Below are positions 1-11,000 of a stretch of DNA of 42,192 bases, one piece after another. Source of the DNA: Bacteroidota bacterium (lineage in GTDB: Bacteria > Bacteroidota > Bacteroidia > Bacteroidales > FEN-979). The notes under the pieces are model-generated. The model saw nothing but the letters and a program-made list of their open reading frames with translations. It did not search any database and had not been told where the DNA came from. The position numbers were made by a program, and so were the translations under genes. The stretch is from positions 1 through 42,192 of the forward strand of contig JAPLDK010000043.1 in NCBI GenBank assembly GCA_026391775.1, written 5' to 3'. Numbering within the stretch: position 1 is the stretch's first letter; every line of letters begins with the position of its first letter.

Positions 1-1
1 G

Positions 2-895
2 ATGGAGGGCGCCATAATTGTTGTTGCCGCAACTGACGGGCCTATGCCTCAAACCCGTGAACACATCCTGCTCGCACGTCAGGTAGGAGTACCTAAGCTT
101 GTTGTTTTCATGAACAAATGCGATAGTGTTGACGATCCTGAAATTATCGAGATTGTTGAAATGGAAATTAGAGACCTGCTTACTTTCTATGGTTTCGATG
201 GCGTAAATACTCCAGTAATCCAGGGTTCAGCATTAGGCGGACTGAACATGGAACCCAAATGGGTGGAAAAAATCATGGAACTGATGGATGCAGTTGATAC
301 CTGGATACCTTTGCCTGTTCGCGATGTTGATAAACCTTTCCTTATGCCTGTTGAAGATGTGTTTTCAATTACCGGACGCGGCACGGTTGCTACCGGGAGA
401 ATTGAAACGGGCGTTATCAATACAGGCGACCCGGTTGAAATCATTGGCATGGGCGCCGAGAAACTAAAATCGGTTGTGACCGGTGTGGAAATGTTCCGTA
501 AGATCCTCGATCGCGGTGAAGCTGGCGACAATGCCGGTCTGCTGCTCCGCGGTATCGACAAGGATGAGATCCGCCGTGGTATGGTTATTGCCAAACCCGG
601 TTCCATCACCCCGCACAAAAAGTTCAAGGCTGAGATATACGTACTGAAGACCCAGGAAGGTGGACGCCATACTCCGTTCCATAACAAGTATCGTCCGCAG
701 TTCTACTTCAGAACCACCGACGTTACCGGTGAAATTCATCTCCCGGAAGGCGTTGAAATGTGCATGCCTGGTGATAATATCACTATTACAGTGGACCTGA
801 TCTCTGAAATCGCCATGAGCAAAGGTTTGCGTTTCGCTATCCGCGAAGGTGGACGTACAGTAGGCGCCGGACAGGTTACTGAAATTCTTGACTAA
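2..895 (+). CDS. tuf: Elongation factor Tu, 3' part (5' end outside window)
   Basis: EF-Tu is the GTPase that brings aminoacyl-tRNA to the ribosome. The window opens inside the G domain: the first readable residues, [20 protein letters not shown], lie just after the DxxG switch II region of the family. The NKCD guanine-specificity motif follows at about residue 38. Domain 2 starts near [20 protein letters not shown], and domain 3 runs to the C-terminus ending in VTEILD. Of a usual length near 395 residues, 297 are present, so about the first 98 lie upstream. The first ATG is internal and is not a true start. tuf leads into tRNA-Trp, secE and nusG, the standard bacterial order. Confidence 0.98.
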   Translation: MEGAIIVVAATDGPMPQTREHILLARQVGVPKLVVFMNKCDSVDDPEIIEIVEMEIRDLLTFYGFDGVNTPVIQGSALGGLNMEPKWVEKIMELMDAVDTWIPLPVRDVDKPFLMPVEDVFSITGRGTVATGRIETGVINTGDPVEIIGMGAEKLKSVVTGVEMFRKILDRGEAGDNAGLLLRGIDKDEIRRGMVIAKPGSITPHKKFKAEIYVLKTQEGGRHTPFHNKYRPQFYFRTTDVTGEIHLPEGVEMCMPGDNITITVDLISEIAMSKGLRFAIREGGRTVGAGQVTEILD

Positions 896-898
896 GAC

Positions 899-946
899 AT
901 ATGGTTTTGGTGCAGGGGTCATGCCAGGTCCCTGCGCCTGCCATAT
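899..946 (+). other. Long hairpin between tuf and tRNA-Trp
   Basis: An outer stem ATATGG/CCATAT encloses an inner 9-bp stem, GGTGCAGGG (909-917) with CCCTGCGCC (930-938), which has a single G-T wobble. It starts only four bases after the tuf stop codon. No run of T follows, so a classical intrinsic terminator is unlikely. A processing site, or a 3' stabiliser separating tuf mRNA from the downstream tRNA, is an inference. Confidence 0.55.
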
Positions 947-967
947 ACCTGTAATTATTAATTACAC

Positions 968-1040
968 ACGGGTGTAGCTCAACTGGTAGAGTGGCGGTCT
1001 CCAAAACCGTAGGCTGTGGGTTCGATTCCTACCACCCGTG
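968..1040 (+). tRNA. tRNA-Trp (anticodon CCA)
   Basis: The acceptor stem ACGGGTG (968-974) pairs with CACCCGT (1033-1039), and the discriminator base is G1040. The D arm starts TAGCTC and the anticodon stem GCGGT pairs with ACCGT. The loop CTCCAAA carries anticodon CCA at 1001-1003, and the T loop reads TTCGATT. The 3' CCA is not fully encoded (GCA follows). Its position between tuf and secE is conserved in many bacteria and fits cotranscription. Confidence 0.97.
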
Positions 1041-1055
1041 CAAATCGGAAAATCA

Positions 1056-1210
1056 ATGGCAAAGAACAAAGTAGTTAATTATATCAAGGAAAGCTATGAT
1101 AAAGCAGCGCCATCGTGGTTTCAATAGCTACTCTCATTATTGCGATCATCGTTTTTGCAATGGATGAAGTATTCAAGAACGTCCTTGACCAGTTCTATAA
1201 ACTCTTCTAG
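1056..1210 (+). pseudogene. secE: SecE, preprotein translocase subunit, with internal deletion and frameshift
   Basis: SecE is the small essential membrane subunit of the SecYEG protein channel. The ATG at 1056 opens MAKNKVVNYIKESYD, a clear SecE N-terminus, but this frame stops at 1125 after 23 codons. The C-terminal part lies in another frame from 1103: SSAIVVSIATLIIAIIVFAM, then DEVFKNVLDQFYKLF and a stop at 1208. The segment that should join them, including the conserved VSWPTW motif, is absent. Assuming the usual family length of about 65 residues, some 43 bases are missing between 1100 and 1103. Position between tRNA-Trp and nusG confirms identity. Because the family is essential, an assembly or sequencing error, or an intact copy elsewhere, must be considered. 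Confidence 0.85.
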
Positions 1211-1269
1211 ATCGGCTGCTGATCTGAATTTATCCCGGGATTCCAACAGGAAAAAATATCGGTACAGGC

Positions 1270-1812
1270 ATGAGTGAAAGTGTAAAAAAATGGTACGTCG
1301 TCCGCGCAATCAGCGGTAACGAGAAAAAAGTCAAGCAGATACTGGAGAATGAGATCGCAATCCAGCACTTGCAGGAGTCCATTTCTCAGGTGTTGATCCC
1401 TATGGAAAAGGTTTATATGATCCGGAACGGAAAAAAAGTGAGCAAAGAAAGGAATTTCTTCCCGGGTTATGTTCTGGTTGAAGCAATACTGACCGGAGAA
1501 ATTCCCCACCTTATAAGAAATATTCCCGGAGTTTTAGGCTTTCTGGGTGCCAAAGGCGAACCTCATCCGTTGCGCCCATCCGAAGTGAAACGTCTCCTCG
1601 GCAAATTTGATGAGTTATCGGAGCAGGGAGAAGAAGTTAATATTCCCTTTATCATTGGCGAAACAGTGACTGTCATCGACGGTCCTTTCAACAGCTTCAG
1701 CGGTGTGATCGAAGAGATCAACGAAGAAAAGAAAAAGCTGAAGGTCATGGTTAAGATATTCGGCCGTAAAACGCCTCTTGAGTTAAGTTTCATGCAAGTA
1801 CAAAAAGAATAG
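1270..1812 (+). CDS. nusG: Transcription termination/antitermination factor NusG
   Basis: NusG binds RNA polymerase, modulates pausing and termination, and couples transcription to translation through ribosomal protein S10. The 180-residue protein has an N-terminal NGN domain (about 6-110, starting [16 protein letters not shown], with the typical FFPGYVLVE) and a C-terminal KOW domain (about 128-178, with [16 protein letters not shown]). Length is normal for the family. It sits between secE and rplK as in most bacteria, and rplK begins 16 bases after its stop. The ATG start is preceded by a purine-rich AGGAAAAAATA stretch rather than a clear Shine-Dalgarno sequence. Confidence 0.97.
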   Translation: MSESVKKWYVVRAISGNEKKVKQILENEIAIQHLQESISQVLIPMEKVYMIRNGKKVSKERNFFPGYVLVEAILTGEIPHLIRNIPGVLGFLGAKGEPHPLRPSEVKRLLGKFDELSEQGEEVNIPFIIGETVTVIDGPFNSFSGVIEEINEEKKKLKVMVKIFGRKTPLELSFMQVQKE

Positions 1813-1828
1813 AATAAATATTAATAAA

Positions 1829-2272
1829 ATGGCAAAAGAAGTTAGTGGTATTATTAAGTTGCAGATCAAAGGCGGAGTAGCTAATCCTTCACCCCCGGTA
1901 GGACCCGCATTGGGTGCCAAGGGTGTGAACATTATGGAATTCTGCAAGCAGTTTAACGCTCGTACGCAGGACAAAGGTGGAAAGCTTATCCCCGTGATCA
2001 TCACTGTTTACAAGGACAAGTCGTTTGACTTCATCCTGAAAACCCCTCCGGTAGCTGTACAACTCCTCGAAGCAACAAAGCTCCCGAAAGGTTCCCCAGA
2101 ACCCAACAGGAACAAAGTAGCTGCTGTGTCCTGGGATCAGGTGAAAAAGATCGCTGAAGATAAAATGCCCGATCTGAACGCGTTCACCCTTGAGTCGGCC
2201 ATGCGGATGGTTGCCGGAACGGCACGTTCCATGGGAATTACCGTGACAGGTGACACCCCTTTCAAACGTTAA
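1829..2272 (+). CDS. rplK: 50S ribosomal protein L11
   Basis: L11 forms part of the GTPase-associated centre on 23S rRNA, the site contacted by elongation factors and sensed in the stringent response. The 147-residue protein shows the N-terminal signature [20 protein letters not shown] (about 15-34) and a C-terminal rRNA-binding domain ending in [16 protein letters not shown]. Length is slightly above the usual 141-142. It begins the rplK-rplA-rplJ-rplL string. No separate promoter is evident in the 16-bp gap after nusG, so it is probably read from upstream. Confidence 0.98.
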   Translation: MAKEVSGIIKLQIKGGVANPSPPVGPALGAKGVNIMEFCKQFNARTQDKGGKLIPVIITVYKDKSFDFILKTPPVAVQLLEATKLPKGSPEPNRNKVAAVSWDQVKKIAEDKMPDLNAFTLESAMRMVAGTARSMGITVTGDTPFKR

Positions 2273-2328
2273 TCTTGCAACCGGATCAGAAATTGTATAC
2301 ACCTCATACATTAATTAAATAAAAGCAA

Positions 2329-3024
2329 ATGACAAAGCTGACTAAGAAGAGGAAGGTTGCCTTATCCAAATTCGATAGGAATACCGTTTATTCACTCACA
2401 GATGCTGCTGGTATTCTCAAGGAGATTGTCAGCACAAAATTTGATTCATCCATCGATCTTGATATACGCCTTGGGGTTGACCCCCGTAAGGCCAATCAGA
2501 TGGTCCGCGGAATCGTGACGCTTCCTCACGGTACCGGCAAGGTGGTTCGTACCCTCGTACTTTGTACTCCCGACAAGGAGGAAGAAGCACGTGCGGCTGG
2601 AGCCGACCATGTTGGACTTGATGAATACGTAGAAAAAATCAAAGGCGGCTGGACTGATGTTGATGTCATCATCACCATGCCCAGTGTCATGGCCAAGGTT
2701 GGTGCGCTCGGAAAAATTCTCGGACCCCGCGGGCTCATGCCTAATCCAAAGACAGGGACCGTTACCATGGAAATCGGTAAGGCCGTTAAAGATGTTAAAG
2801 CCGGTAAAATTGACTTCAAGGTTGATAAATTCGGCATTATTCACAGCTCTGTTGCAAAAGCTTCCTTCGACAGGGAAAAAATTGTGGAAAATGCTGAAAC
2901 ACTTATACAGACCGTGATCAAACTGAAACCTGCTTCGGCAAAAGGAACCTATGTAAAGAGCATTTATCTTTCAGGCACCATGAGCCCCAGTATCCAGATT
3001 GATCCAAAGTCGGTTTCGGCTTAA
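2329..3024 (+). CDS. rplA: 50S ribosomal protein L1
   Basis: L1 builds the mobile L1 stalk at the ribosomal E site and in many bacteria represses its own rplK-rplA mRNA. The 231-residue length is normal. Family features include LPHGTGK near residue 65 and [20 protein letters not shown] (about 121-140), the L1 signature region. The gene lies 56 bp after rplK and 29 bp before rplJ. I could not identify a convincing L1-binding structure in the short leader of rplK within this window. Confidence 0.98.
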   Translation: MTKLTKKRKVALSKFDRNTVYSLTDAAGILKEIVSTKFDSSIDLDIRLGVDPRKANQMVRGIVTLPHGTGKVVRTLVLCTPDKEEEARAAGADHVGLDEYVEKIKGGWTDVDVIITMPSVMAKVGALGKILGPRGLMPNPKTGTVTMEIGKAVKDVKAGKIDFKVDKFGIIHSSVAKASFDREKIVENAETLIQTVIKLKPASAKGTYVKSIYLSGTMSPSIQIDPKSVSA

Positions 3025-3053
3025 GTACTCATTTTTTTTGAGCTTGTAACAAC

Positions 3054-3578
3054 ATGAAAAAAGAAGAAAAAAGCCAGTTGATTGATACCCTGGTAGAACA
3101 GCTCAACCGCGCAAAGTCCTTTTATATTGCTGATATCGGTGATCTTAATGCCGATAATACCAGCAAACTCAGGAGGCTTTGCTTCAAACGGAATGTTACT
3201 CTTCAGGTAGTGAAGAATTCCCTGCTTAAATTAGCCATGGAGCGCACCGGAAAGACCGATTTCGAGGCCTTATATCCCCTGCTTAAAGGTTCCACTTCCA
3301 TTCTGTTTTCGGAAGTGAACAACGACCCGGCTAAACTGATCAAGGAATTCCGCAGAACTGCCAAGAAACCCATTCTTAAAGGAGCATACGTGGAAGAATC
3401 CATCTACCTCGGCGATGACCAGCTGGAAGCATTAATCAACATCAAGTCTAAGAATGAACTCATCGGTGACCTGATCCTGTTGCTGCAGTCCCCGGCACGC
3501 AATGTTATCTCCGCTCTTTCATCAGGAGGCAACAAGCTTTCGGGAATTGTAAAGACCTTATCGGAAAAACCAGAGTAA
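3054..3578 (+). CDS. rplJ: 50S ribosomal protein L10
   Basis: L10 anchors the L12 dimers to the ribosome to make the stalk that recruits translation factors. The 174-residue protein begins MKKEEKSQLIDTLVEQLNRA, and the N-terminal globular domain includes LRRLCFKRNVTLQVVKNSLL (about 39-58), which matches the family. The C-terminal helix that binds L12 ends near SGIVKTLSEKPE. It lies 29 bp after rplA. The usual L10 autoregulatory leader cannot be recognised in that short gap. Confidence 0.97.
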   Translation: MKKEEKSQLIDTLVEQLNRAKSFYIADIGDLNADNTSKLRRLCFKRNVTLQVVKNSLLKLAMERTGKTDFEALYPLLKGSTSILFSEVNNDPAKLIKEFRRTAKKPILKGAYVEESIYLGDDQLEALINIKSKNELIGDLILLLQSPARNVISALSSGGNKLSGIVKTLSEKPE

Positions 3579-3625
3579 ACGACGATGTTAAAAAACAAAG
3601 GAAAAGTAAATTGAATTAATAACCT

Positions 3626-3644
3626 GTCCCGGAATGTACGGGGC
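3626..3644 (+). promoter_or_regulatory. Hairpin in the rplJ-rplL spacer
   Basis: GTCCCG (3626-3631) pairs with CGGGGC (3639-3644) around a 7-base loop; one pair is T-G. It ends 16 bases before the rplL start codon. It may shape L12 translation, which is needed in multiple copies per ribosome; that role is inferred. Confidence 0.4.
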
Positions 3645-3660
3645 GCAAATTTTAGATAAA

Positions 3661-4035
3661 ATGGCAGATTTAAAAGCTTTTGCAGAACAGTTAGTAAACC
3701 TGACGGTAAAAGAGGTCAATGAATTGGCAAAGATCCTCAAGGACGAGTACGGGATTGAACCCGCAGCCGCTGCTGTAGCAGTAGCCGCTCCGGTTGCCGC
3801 CGTTGCTCCGGTTGCTGAAGAGAAAACATCATTCGACGTTATTCTGAAACATGCCGGTCAGGCAAAACTGGCCGTAGTTAAGCTTGTGAAAGAACTCACC
3901 AGCCTTGGCCTGAAGGAAGCAAAAGAACTCGTTGATGCTGCACCCAAAGCAATCAAAGAAGGCGTTTCCAAAGATGAAGCAAATGCATTACAGAAACAAT
4001 TACAGGAGGCCGGTGCAGAGGTTGAAATTAAGTAA
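3661..4035 (+). CDS. rplL: 50S ribosomal protein L7/L12
   Basis: L12 is the multicopy stalk protein that contacts EF-Tu and EF-G. The start is placed at ATG 3661 ([20 protein letters not shown]), giving 124 residues, the normal length; an upstream in-frame ATG at 3634 would add residues not seen in the family and falls inside a hairpin loop. Residues 1-30 form the dimerisation domain. An Ala/Val/Pro-rich hinge follows at about 36-58. The C-terminal domain from KTSFDVIL to VEIK contains the conserved [20 protein letters not shown]. Hairpins flank the gene on both sides. Confidence 0.98.
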   Translation: MADLKAFAEQLVNLTVKEVNELAKILKDEYGIEPAAAAVAVAAPVAAVAPVAEEKTSFDVILKHAGQAKLAVVKLVKELTSLGLKEAKELVDAAPKAIKEGVSKDEANALQKQLQEAGAEVEIK

Positions 4036-4061
4036 AACGGTACTTTCGAATTTCTCTTTAT

Positions 4062-4100
4062 AAGTATAGATCTCCCCTTTTGCACGGGGGGTCTTTACTT
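4062..4100 (+). terminator. Hairpin between rplL and rpoB, attenuator-like
   Basis: An arm at 4062-4077 ending CTCCCC pairs with GGGGGG plus TCTTTACTT at 4086-4100 around loop TTTTGCAC. The stem is about 15 bp with one bulged T and one T-T mismatch. The stretch after it (ATTTAATAT) is AT-rich but lacks a solid T run, so a leaky terminator or a processing site is more likely than full termination. In E. coli the rplL-rpoB gap holds an attenuator and an RNase III site; equivalence is inferred from position. Confidence 0.5.
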
Positions 4101-4138
4101 ATTTAATATCGATTGAAACTAACATTAATTTCTAACCT

Positions 4139-4158
4139 GTCTGCCTCCCAGGGCAGAC
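4139..4158 (+). promoter_or_regulatory. Perfect 7-bp hairpin just before rpoB
   Basis: GTCTGCC (4139-4145) and GGCAGAC (4152-4158) are exact complements around a 6-base loop. The hairpin ends 16 bases before the TTG start of rpoB, followed by an A-rich stretch. Its place suggests an effect on rpoB translation initiation or a processing site; function is inferred. Confidence 0.45.
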
Positions 4159-4174
4159 GTAAAAATAAATCACC

Positions 4175-7100
4175 TTGGCTTCAAAAAAAATCGAAAGAAT
4201 TCGCTTCGGAAAAACCAAGATCCAGGCCGAATATCCTGATTTCCTCGATCTTCAAGTCAAGTCGTTCCAGGATTTCTTCCAGCTGGAGACAAACCCTGAA
4301 AACAGGGTTAACGAGGGACTTTTCAAAGTCTTCGCCGAGAACTTCCCCATTTCTGATGCACGCAATAATTTCGTGCTGGAGTTTCTCGACTATTTCATTG
4401 ACCCTCCCAGGTACTCCATTGAAGAATGTATCGAACGCGGACTTACCTACAGCGTGCCATTAAAGGCAAAGCTGAAACTGTATTGCACTGACCCGGAACA
4501 TGAAGACTTTGAGACAATCATTCAGGATGTTTATCTTGGTATGATCCCCTATATGACACCCAGGGGCACTTTCATTGTCAATGGTGCCGAACGTGTTGTG
4601 GTCTCACAGCTACACCGTTCACCCGGCGTGTTTTTCAGTACAAGCTACCATGCCAATGGAGTACAGCTGTATTCTGCAAGGATCATTCCTTTCAAGGGAT
4701 CCTGGATCGAATTTACAACCGACATCAATAACGTGATGTACGCGTATATCGACCGCAAGAAAAAACTACCGGTCACTACGTTGCTTCGTGCCATCGGTTA
4801 TGAAACGGATAAAGATATTCTTGAGATATTCGGACTGGCGCAGGAAATCAAGGTCAGCCGTGCCGCACTAAAACGTGTTGTCGGTTCAAAACTTGCAGCC
4901 CGTGTTGTACGTGCATGGATCGAAGACTTTGTTGATGAGGACACCGGCGAGGTGGTCTCCATCGAACGTACTGAAGTGATCATTGAACGTGAGATCCTTC
5001 TGGAAGAATCTCATATCAACCAGATACTGGACGCCGGTATCAAAACCATTCTGGTTCATCGGGAAGAAGCTCAGTCGACCGACTTCGCTATCATCTTTAA
5101 CACATTACAGAAAGACCCTGCAAACTCCGAGAAAGAAGCCATGGAGTTTATCTACAGGCAGCTTCGTAATGCTGAACCTCCTGATGAGGAAACTGCACGC
5201 GGGATCATCGAAAAACTTTTCTTTTCCGATAAGCGATATGACCTGGGTGATGTGGGCCGTTACAGGATCAACAGGAAATTGAACCTGAACACCCCGATGG
5301 AAACCAAGGTTCTTACCAAGGAAGACATCATTTCCATTATTAAATACCTGATCGAGCTGGTAAATTCAAAAGCTGAAGTCGATGACATCGACCATCTCAG
5401 TAACCGTCGTGTACGTACTGTAGGAGAACAGCTTTACAACCAGTTCGGCGTTGGTTTGTCGAGAATGGCCCGTACTATCCGCGAACGTATGAACGTTCGT
5501 GACAATGAGGTGTTCACCCCGATGGACCTGATTAATGCCAAGACCCTTTCCTCGGTTATCAATTCCTTCTTCGGAACAAACCAGCTGTCGCAGTTTATGG
5601 ACCAGACAAACCCCTTGTCGGAGTTAACCCATAAGCGCCGTATATCTGCACTGGGCCCGGGCGGTCTTTCGCGTGAGCGTGCCGGCTTCGAGGTCCGTGA
5701 TGTGCATTATACTCATTATGGGCGTCTTTGTACCATTGAAACCCCTGAAGGACCGAATATCGGTCTTATTTCTTCGCTTTGTGTCTATGCAAAGATCGAC
5801 CGTCTTGGTTTCATCGAAACCCCCTATAAAAAGGTCGTTGACGGAAGGGTTCAGCTTGAAGAAGAACCTGTCTATCTGACTGCAGAAGAGGAAGAACATA
5901 AAATTATCGGCCAGGCGACTACCGAAATGGACGCTAAGGGCAATCTCAAAGATGATAAGATCAAGGTTCGTTACCTTGCTGATTATCCAATCGTCGGAAA
6001 AGATAAAGTTGACCTTGTTGACATTGCTCCCAACCAGATCGCTTCAATTGCAGCTTCATTGATTCCTTTCCTTGAACATGATGATGCTAACCGGGCACTG
6101 ATGGGATCAAACATGATGCGTCAGGCAGTACCCCTTCTGACTCCCGAAGCTCCCATTGTGGGAACCGGAATTGAAGACCTTGTAGCAAGAGATTCAAGGG
6201 TTCTTATCAATGCCGAAGGTGACGGTGTGGTTGAATATGTGGATGCGAACGAGATCATGATCCGCTATCACAGGAGTGAGAAAGAGAAACTGGTAAGTTT
6301 TGAAGATGACACCAAGGTATACAGGCTTACCAAGTTCATGCGCACAAACCAGAACACCTGTGTAAACCTGCGTCCTATCGTCCGTAAAGGAGATAAAGTG
6401 CAAAAAGGGCAGGTTCTCTGCGAAGGCTATGCCACACGTGATGGTGAACTCGCCCTCGGAAGAAACCTGATGGTTGCTTTCATGCCTTGGAAGGGCTACA
6501 ATTTTGAGGATGCTATCGTAATTTCCGAGAAAGTTGTTTCGGAAGATATTTTCACTTCTATCCATATAGAAGAATTCACACTTGAAGTAAGAGATACCAA
6601 GCGAGGTGTTGAAGAGCTTACCAACGATATTCCGAATGTAAGTACCGAAGCCACGAAGGACCTGGATGAAAACGGTCTAATACGTATTGGTGCGGAAGTC
6701 AACGAAGGCGATATCCTAATCGGCAAGATCACCCCTAAAGGGGAGAGCGATCCCACTCCGGAAGAAAAACTGCTGCGCGCCATCTTTGGTGATAAAGCAG
6801 GTGATGTCAAGGATGCTTCACTGAAAGCACCTCCTTCAATGAAGGGAGTGGTAATCGAAAAGAAATTGTTTTCGAGGATCATCAAGGACAAAAAAGCCAA
6901 AACCAAGGAAAAGGATGAGCTCAGGAAACTGGAAGATGAGTTCCAGTCAGATGTCAATAAACTGAAAGCAAAGCTTGTTGAGAAGCTCGGAACCCTGGTT
7001 AACAACAAGGTCTCGCAAGGAGTTTTGAACCAGTTCAAGCAGGAAATTGTTCCGAAAGGGGCAAAGTTTTCTGCCAGCCTCCTGATGGACATTGATTATA

Positions 7101-7981
7101 TGACTGTCAACCCGAACAAATGGACGACCGATAAAGATAAAAATGACCTTATCAAGTCTCTGATCAACAATTATATCATTAAGTACAAGGAAGTCCTTGG
7201 TGTAAGCAACCGCAAGAAATTTGTTGCCGTTGTCGGAGATGACCTTCCTGCAGGAATTGTGCAGATGGCAAAAGTATATATTGCCAAGAAGCGCAAGCTG
7301 AAGGTTGGCGATAAAATGGCCGGACGCCATGGTAACAAGGGTATTGTTGCCAGGATCGTCAGGGCTGAAGATATGCCGTTCCTGGAAGACGGGACCCCCG
7401 TTGATATTGTTCTTAATCCTCTGGGTGTACCTTCTCGTATGAACCTTGGGCAGATCTATGAGACCATCCTCGGATGGGCCGGTAATAAGCTGAATCAGAG
7501 GTTTACTACTCCGATTTTCGACGGCGCTCATATTGATGAGATTAACGGATACCTGGAAAAAGCCGGGCTGCCGAGAAACGGTAAAGTATGGCTGCATGAC
7601 GGCCTGTCGGGCGAGCCTTTTGACCAGCCCACTACCGTTGGTTTCATCTACATGATGAAGCTGCATCATATGGTCGACGACAAGATGCATGCACGTTCCA
7701 TCGGCCCGTATTCGCTGATCACGCAACAGCCTCTTGGCGGTAAGGCGCAGTTTGGCGGCCAGAGGTTCGGTGAAATGGAAGTATGGGCGCTGGAAGCTTT
7801 CGGGGCAGCAAATATCCTGCTCGAAATTCTTACTGTCAAGTCCGACGACGTGGTTGGCCGTGCAAAGGCATATGAATCCATTGTCAAGGGAGAATCAATG
7901 CCTGTACCTGGCGTTCCCGAATCCTTTAACGTGCTTGTGCATGAATTACGCGGCCTCGGGCTGAATATTACAACAGATTAA
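4175..7981 (+). CDS. rpoB: DNA-directed RNA polymerase subunit beta
   Basis: RpoB forms one pincer of RNA polymerase and part of the active site. The 1268-residue protein starts at a TTG codon (TTG GCT TCA AAA); the next residues [20 protein letters not shown] match the family N-terminus, so this start is well supported. The rifampicin pocket near residues 465-490 reads [15 protein letters not shown], then [20 protein letters not shown], with no known resistance change apparent. The catalytic-site motif [12 protein letters not shown] lies near 1049, and [20 protein letters not shown] near the C-terminus is typical. rpoC follows after 26 bp. Confidence 0.98.
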   Translation: MASKKIERIRFGKTKIQAEYPDFLDLQVKSFQDFFQLETNPENRVNEGLFKVFAENFPISDARNNFVLEFLDYFIDPPRYSIEECIERGLTYSVPLKAKLKLYCTDPEHEDFETIIQDVYLGMIPYMTPRGTFIVNGAERVVVSQLHRSPGVFFSTSYHANGVQLYSARIIPFKGSWIEFTTDINNVMYAYIDRKKKLPVTTLLRAIGYETDKDILEIFGLAQEIKVSRAALKRVVGSKLAARVVRAWIEDFVDEDTGEVVSIERTEVIIEREILLEESHINQILDAGIKTILVHREEAQSTDFAIIFNTLQKDPANSEKEAMEFIYRQLRNAEPPDEETARGIIEKLFFSDKRYDLGDVGRYRINRKLNLNTPMETKVLTKEDIISIIKYLIELVNSKAEVDDIDHLSNRRVRTVGEQLYNQFGVGLSRMARTIRERMNVRDNEVFTPMDLINAKTLSSVINSFFGTNQLSQFMDQTNPLSELTHKRRISALGPGGLSRERAGFEVRDVHYTHYGRLCTIETPEGPNIGLISSLCVYAKIDRLGFIETPYKKVVDGRVQLEEEPVYLTAEEEEHKIIGQATTEMDAKGNLKDDKIKVRYLADYPIVGKDKVDLVDIAPNQIASIAASLIPFLEHDDANRALMGSNMMRQAVPLLTPEAPIVGTGIEDLVARDSRVLINAEGDGVVEYVDANEIMIRYHRSEKEKLVSFEDDTKVYRLTKFMRTNQNTCVNLRPIVRKGDKVQKGQVLCEGYATRDGELALGRNLMVAFMPWKGYNFEDAIVISEKVVSEDIFTSIHIEEFTLEVRDTKRGVEELTNDIPNVSTEATKDLDENGLIRIGAEVNEGDILIGKITPKGESDPTPEEKLLRAIFGDKAGDVKDASLKAPPSMKGVVIEKKLFSRIIKDKKAKTKEKDELRKLEDEFQSDVNKLKAKLVEKLGTLVNNKVSQGVLNQFKQEIVPKGAKFSASLLMDIDYMTVNPNKWTTDKDKNDLIKSLINNYIIKYKEVLGVSNRKKFVAVVGDDLPAGIVQMAKVYIAKKRKLKVGDKMAGRHGNKGIVARIVRAEDMPFLEDGTPVDIVLNPLGVPSRMNLGQIYETILGWAGNKLNQRFTTPIFDGAHIDEINGYLEKAGLPRNGKVWLHDGLSGEPFDQPTTVGFIYMMKLHHMVDDKMHARSIGPYSLITQQPLGGKAQFGGQRFGEMEVWALEAFGAANILLEILTVKSDDVVGRAKAYESIVKGESMPVPGVPESFNVLVHELRGLGLNITTD

Positions 7982-8007
7982 TTCAACACTTGTCAATCAG
8001 CAAAACT

Positions 8008-11000
8008 ATGGCATATAAAAAAGAAGGTCCAATAAACAGCGCTTATTCCAAAATCACTGTTAGCCTGGCTTCTCCTGAGAAAATCCTGGAGATGTCAAGT
8101 GGTGAGGTGCTGAAACCTGAGACCATCAATTACAGGACGTACAAGCCCGAAAGGGACGGTTTGTTCTGTGAACGGATCTTTGGCCCGGTAAAAGACTGGG
8201 AATGCCACTGCGGTAAGTACAAAAGGATACGGTACAAAGGTATCGTATGCGACCGTTGTGGTGTGGAAGTGACCGAGAAGAAAGTCCGTCGCGAAAGGAT
8301 GGGACATATTCAGCTCGTTGTTCCTGTTGCCCATATCTGGTTCTTCCGTTCATTGCCTAACAAGATCGGATCCCTGCTCGGACTTCCTACAAAGAAGCTG
8401 GAATCCATCATTTATTATGAAAAGTACGTAATTATCCAGCCCGGTATAAAGGCCCAGGATGGACTGAATTACCTGGATTTTCTTTCCGAAGAAGAATATT
8501 TTGACATTATTGAAAAACTGCCTCAGGAAAACCAGTACCTGGATGACAGTGATCCGAATAAATTCGTTGCCAAAATGGGTGCCGAAGCATTGTACGAACT
8601 TCTTTCCAGGATAGATCTGGACAAGGAATCTTACGATCTGCGCCACAAGGCAAACACCGAGACCTCCCAGCAGAGGAAAGCTGAAGCACTAAAAAGGCTG
8701 CAGGTTTTTGAATCATTCAGGGATGCACAGAAACGTATGGATAACCGTCCCGAATGGATGATCGTGAAAGTGGTTCCTGTAATACCTCCCGAACTCAGGC
8801 CTCTTGTGCCCCTTGATGGCGGACGTTTTGCCACTTCCGACCTGAATGATCTTTATCGCAGGGTGATCATCCGCAATAACCGTTTGAAAAGACTTATCGA
8901 GATCAAGGCTCCGGATGTCATTCTCCGTAATGAGAAGCGTATGCTTCAGGAAGCCGTTGATTCATTATTTGACAACTCCCGCAAGGCCAGTGCAGTCAAG
9001 ACTGAATCGAACAGGGCGTTGAAATCCCTCTCCGACAGCCTTAAAGGCAAGCAGGGCCGTTTCCGCCAGAACCTCCTTGGTAAACGTGTTGACTATTCCG
9101 GCCGTTCCGTAATCGTAGTTGGTCCGGAACTTAGGCTTAACGAATGCGGTTTACCGAAGGAAATGGCATCCGAATTGTACAAGCCCTTCATCATCCGCAA
9201 GATGCTCGAACGCGGCATCGTCAAGACCGTGAAATCGGCCAAGAAGATTGTTGACCGAAAGGACCCGGTTGTATGGGACATCCTCGAAAATATTATGAAG
9301 GGGCACCCGGTCATGCTGAACCGTGCTCCTACGCTGCACCGCCTGGGTATCCAGGCTTTCCAGCCCAAGCTCATCGAAGGTAAGGCCATCCAGCTCCATC
9401 CCCTTGTATGTACTGCGTTCAACGCTGACTTCGACGGTGACCAGATGGCCGTGCATGTGCCGCTTGGAAACGCTGCAATTCTTGAAGCACAGCTGCTTAT
9501 GCTTGCTTCCCACAATATTCTGAACCCTGCAAACGGTGCACCTATTACCGTACCTTCACAGGACATGGTTCTTGGCCTTTATTATATGACCAAGGCACGT
9601 AAAACTGACACCGACAAGAAGATCAGGGGCGAGAACATGACTTTTTATTCTCCCGAAGAGGTTATCATCGCCTTTAACGAGAAGAAGGTCGATTTGCATG
9701 CTGTCATAAAGGTACGAATGAATCTCCTGGAAGATGGAAAAGAAGTCAGCTCCATGATGGAAACCACCGTGGGCCGAGTGATCTTCAACCAGGTTGTCCC
9801 CAGGGAGTATGGTTACATCAATCAATTGCTGACCAAGAAGTCACTGCGTGACATCATCGGCGCAATCCTTAAGAAAACCGGTACTGCCAAAACTGCAAAG
9901 TTCCTCGACGATATCAAGGATCTCGGATACAGTATGGCTTTCAAGGGAGGCCTTTCGTTCAACCTTGACGACGTGATCGTTCCCCAGATTAAGGAAACCC
10001 TTGTGGGTGACGCATCAGCAGAAGTAGATGAAGTAGTGAATAACTACAACATGGGCTTCATTACCAATAATGAACGGTACAACCAGATCATCGATATCTG
10101 GACACATACCAACTCACAGCTGACAGTTTCACTTATGAATCAGCTGTCGAAAGACAAGCAGGGATTCAATCCAGTGTATATGATGCTTGACTCCGGCGCC
10201 CGTGGTTCGAAGGAACAGATCAGGCAGCTTTCCGGCATGCGCGGTCTTATGGCAAAACCCCAGAAATCAGGTGCTAGTGGAGGCGAAATTATTGAAAACC
10301 CCATCCTGTCAAATTTCAAAGAAGGCCTTTCGGTTCTCGAATACTTCATTTCAACACACGGTGCACGTAAGGGTCTGGCTGATACCGCTCTTAAAACTGC
10401 CGATGCCGGTTATCTTACCCGTCGTCTGGTTGACGTTTCCCAGGATGTGATCATTTCCGAGGAAGACTGCGGAACACTCCGTGGGCTGACCATCACTGCT
10501 CTCAAGAAGGCTGAAGAGGTTGTAGAATCTTTATATGACAGGATACTCGGCCGCGTTGCGCTACACGACGTATATCATCCGCAGACAGGAAAAGTTATTA
10601 TAGTTGCAGGCCAGGAGATCACTGAAGAGATCGCTCAGATGATTGATGATTCTCCTGTAGAAGGAGTTGAAATCCGTTCGGTGCTCACCTGTGAAGCCAA
10701 GAAGGGTGTCTGCGCCAGGTGTTACGGACGAAACCTCGCAACAGGGCGCCTTGTAGAGAAAGGCGAAGCAGTAGGTGTTATCGCTGCCCAATCCATCGGC
10801 GAACCCGGGACCCAGCTTACCCTGCGTACTTTCCACGTGGGTGGTGTTGCCGGGGTAAATATTGCCAGTGCTTCGAGAATTGAAGCAAAATATGACGGAG
10901 TTCTTGAGATCGATGAATTACGATCGGTCAATTACCTGACCGAGGCCGGTGAAAAATATGAGATTGTGATCGGACGTTCAGCCGAAATGCGTATTGTTGA

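Noticed and set aside
3634-3660. Earlier ATG for rplL
   Set aside because: It would add nine residues absent from the family and sits in the loop of a hairpin; ATG 3661 gives the standard N-terminus.
5580-5760. Rifampicin-resistance change in rpoB
   Set aside because: The pocket sequence shows the usual residues of sensitive RpoB, with only conservative family differences.
6947-7726. Antisense open frame of 259 codons inside rpoB
   Set aside because: It lies wholly opposite a strongly conserved gene and its translation has no recognisable domain; it is a shadow of rpoB codon use.
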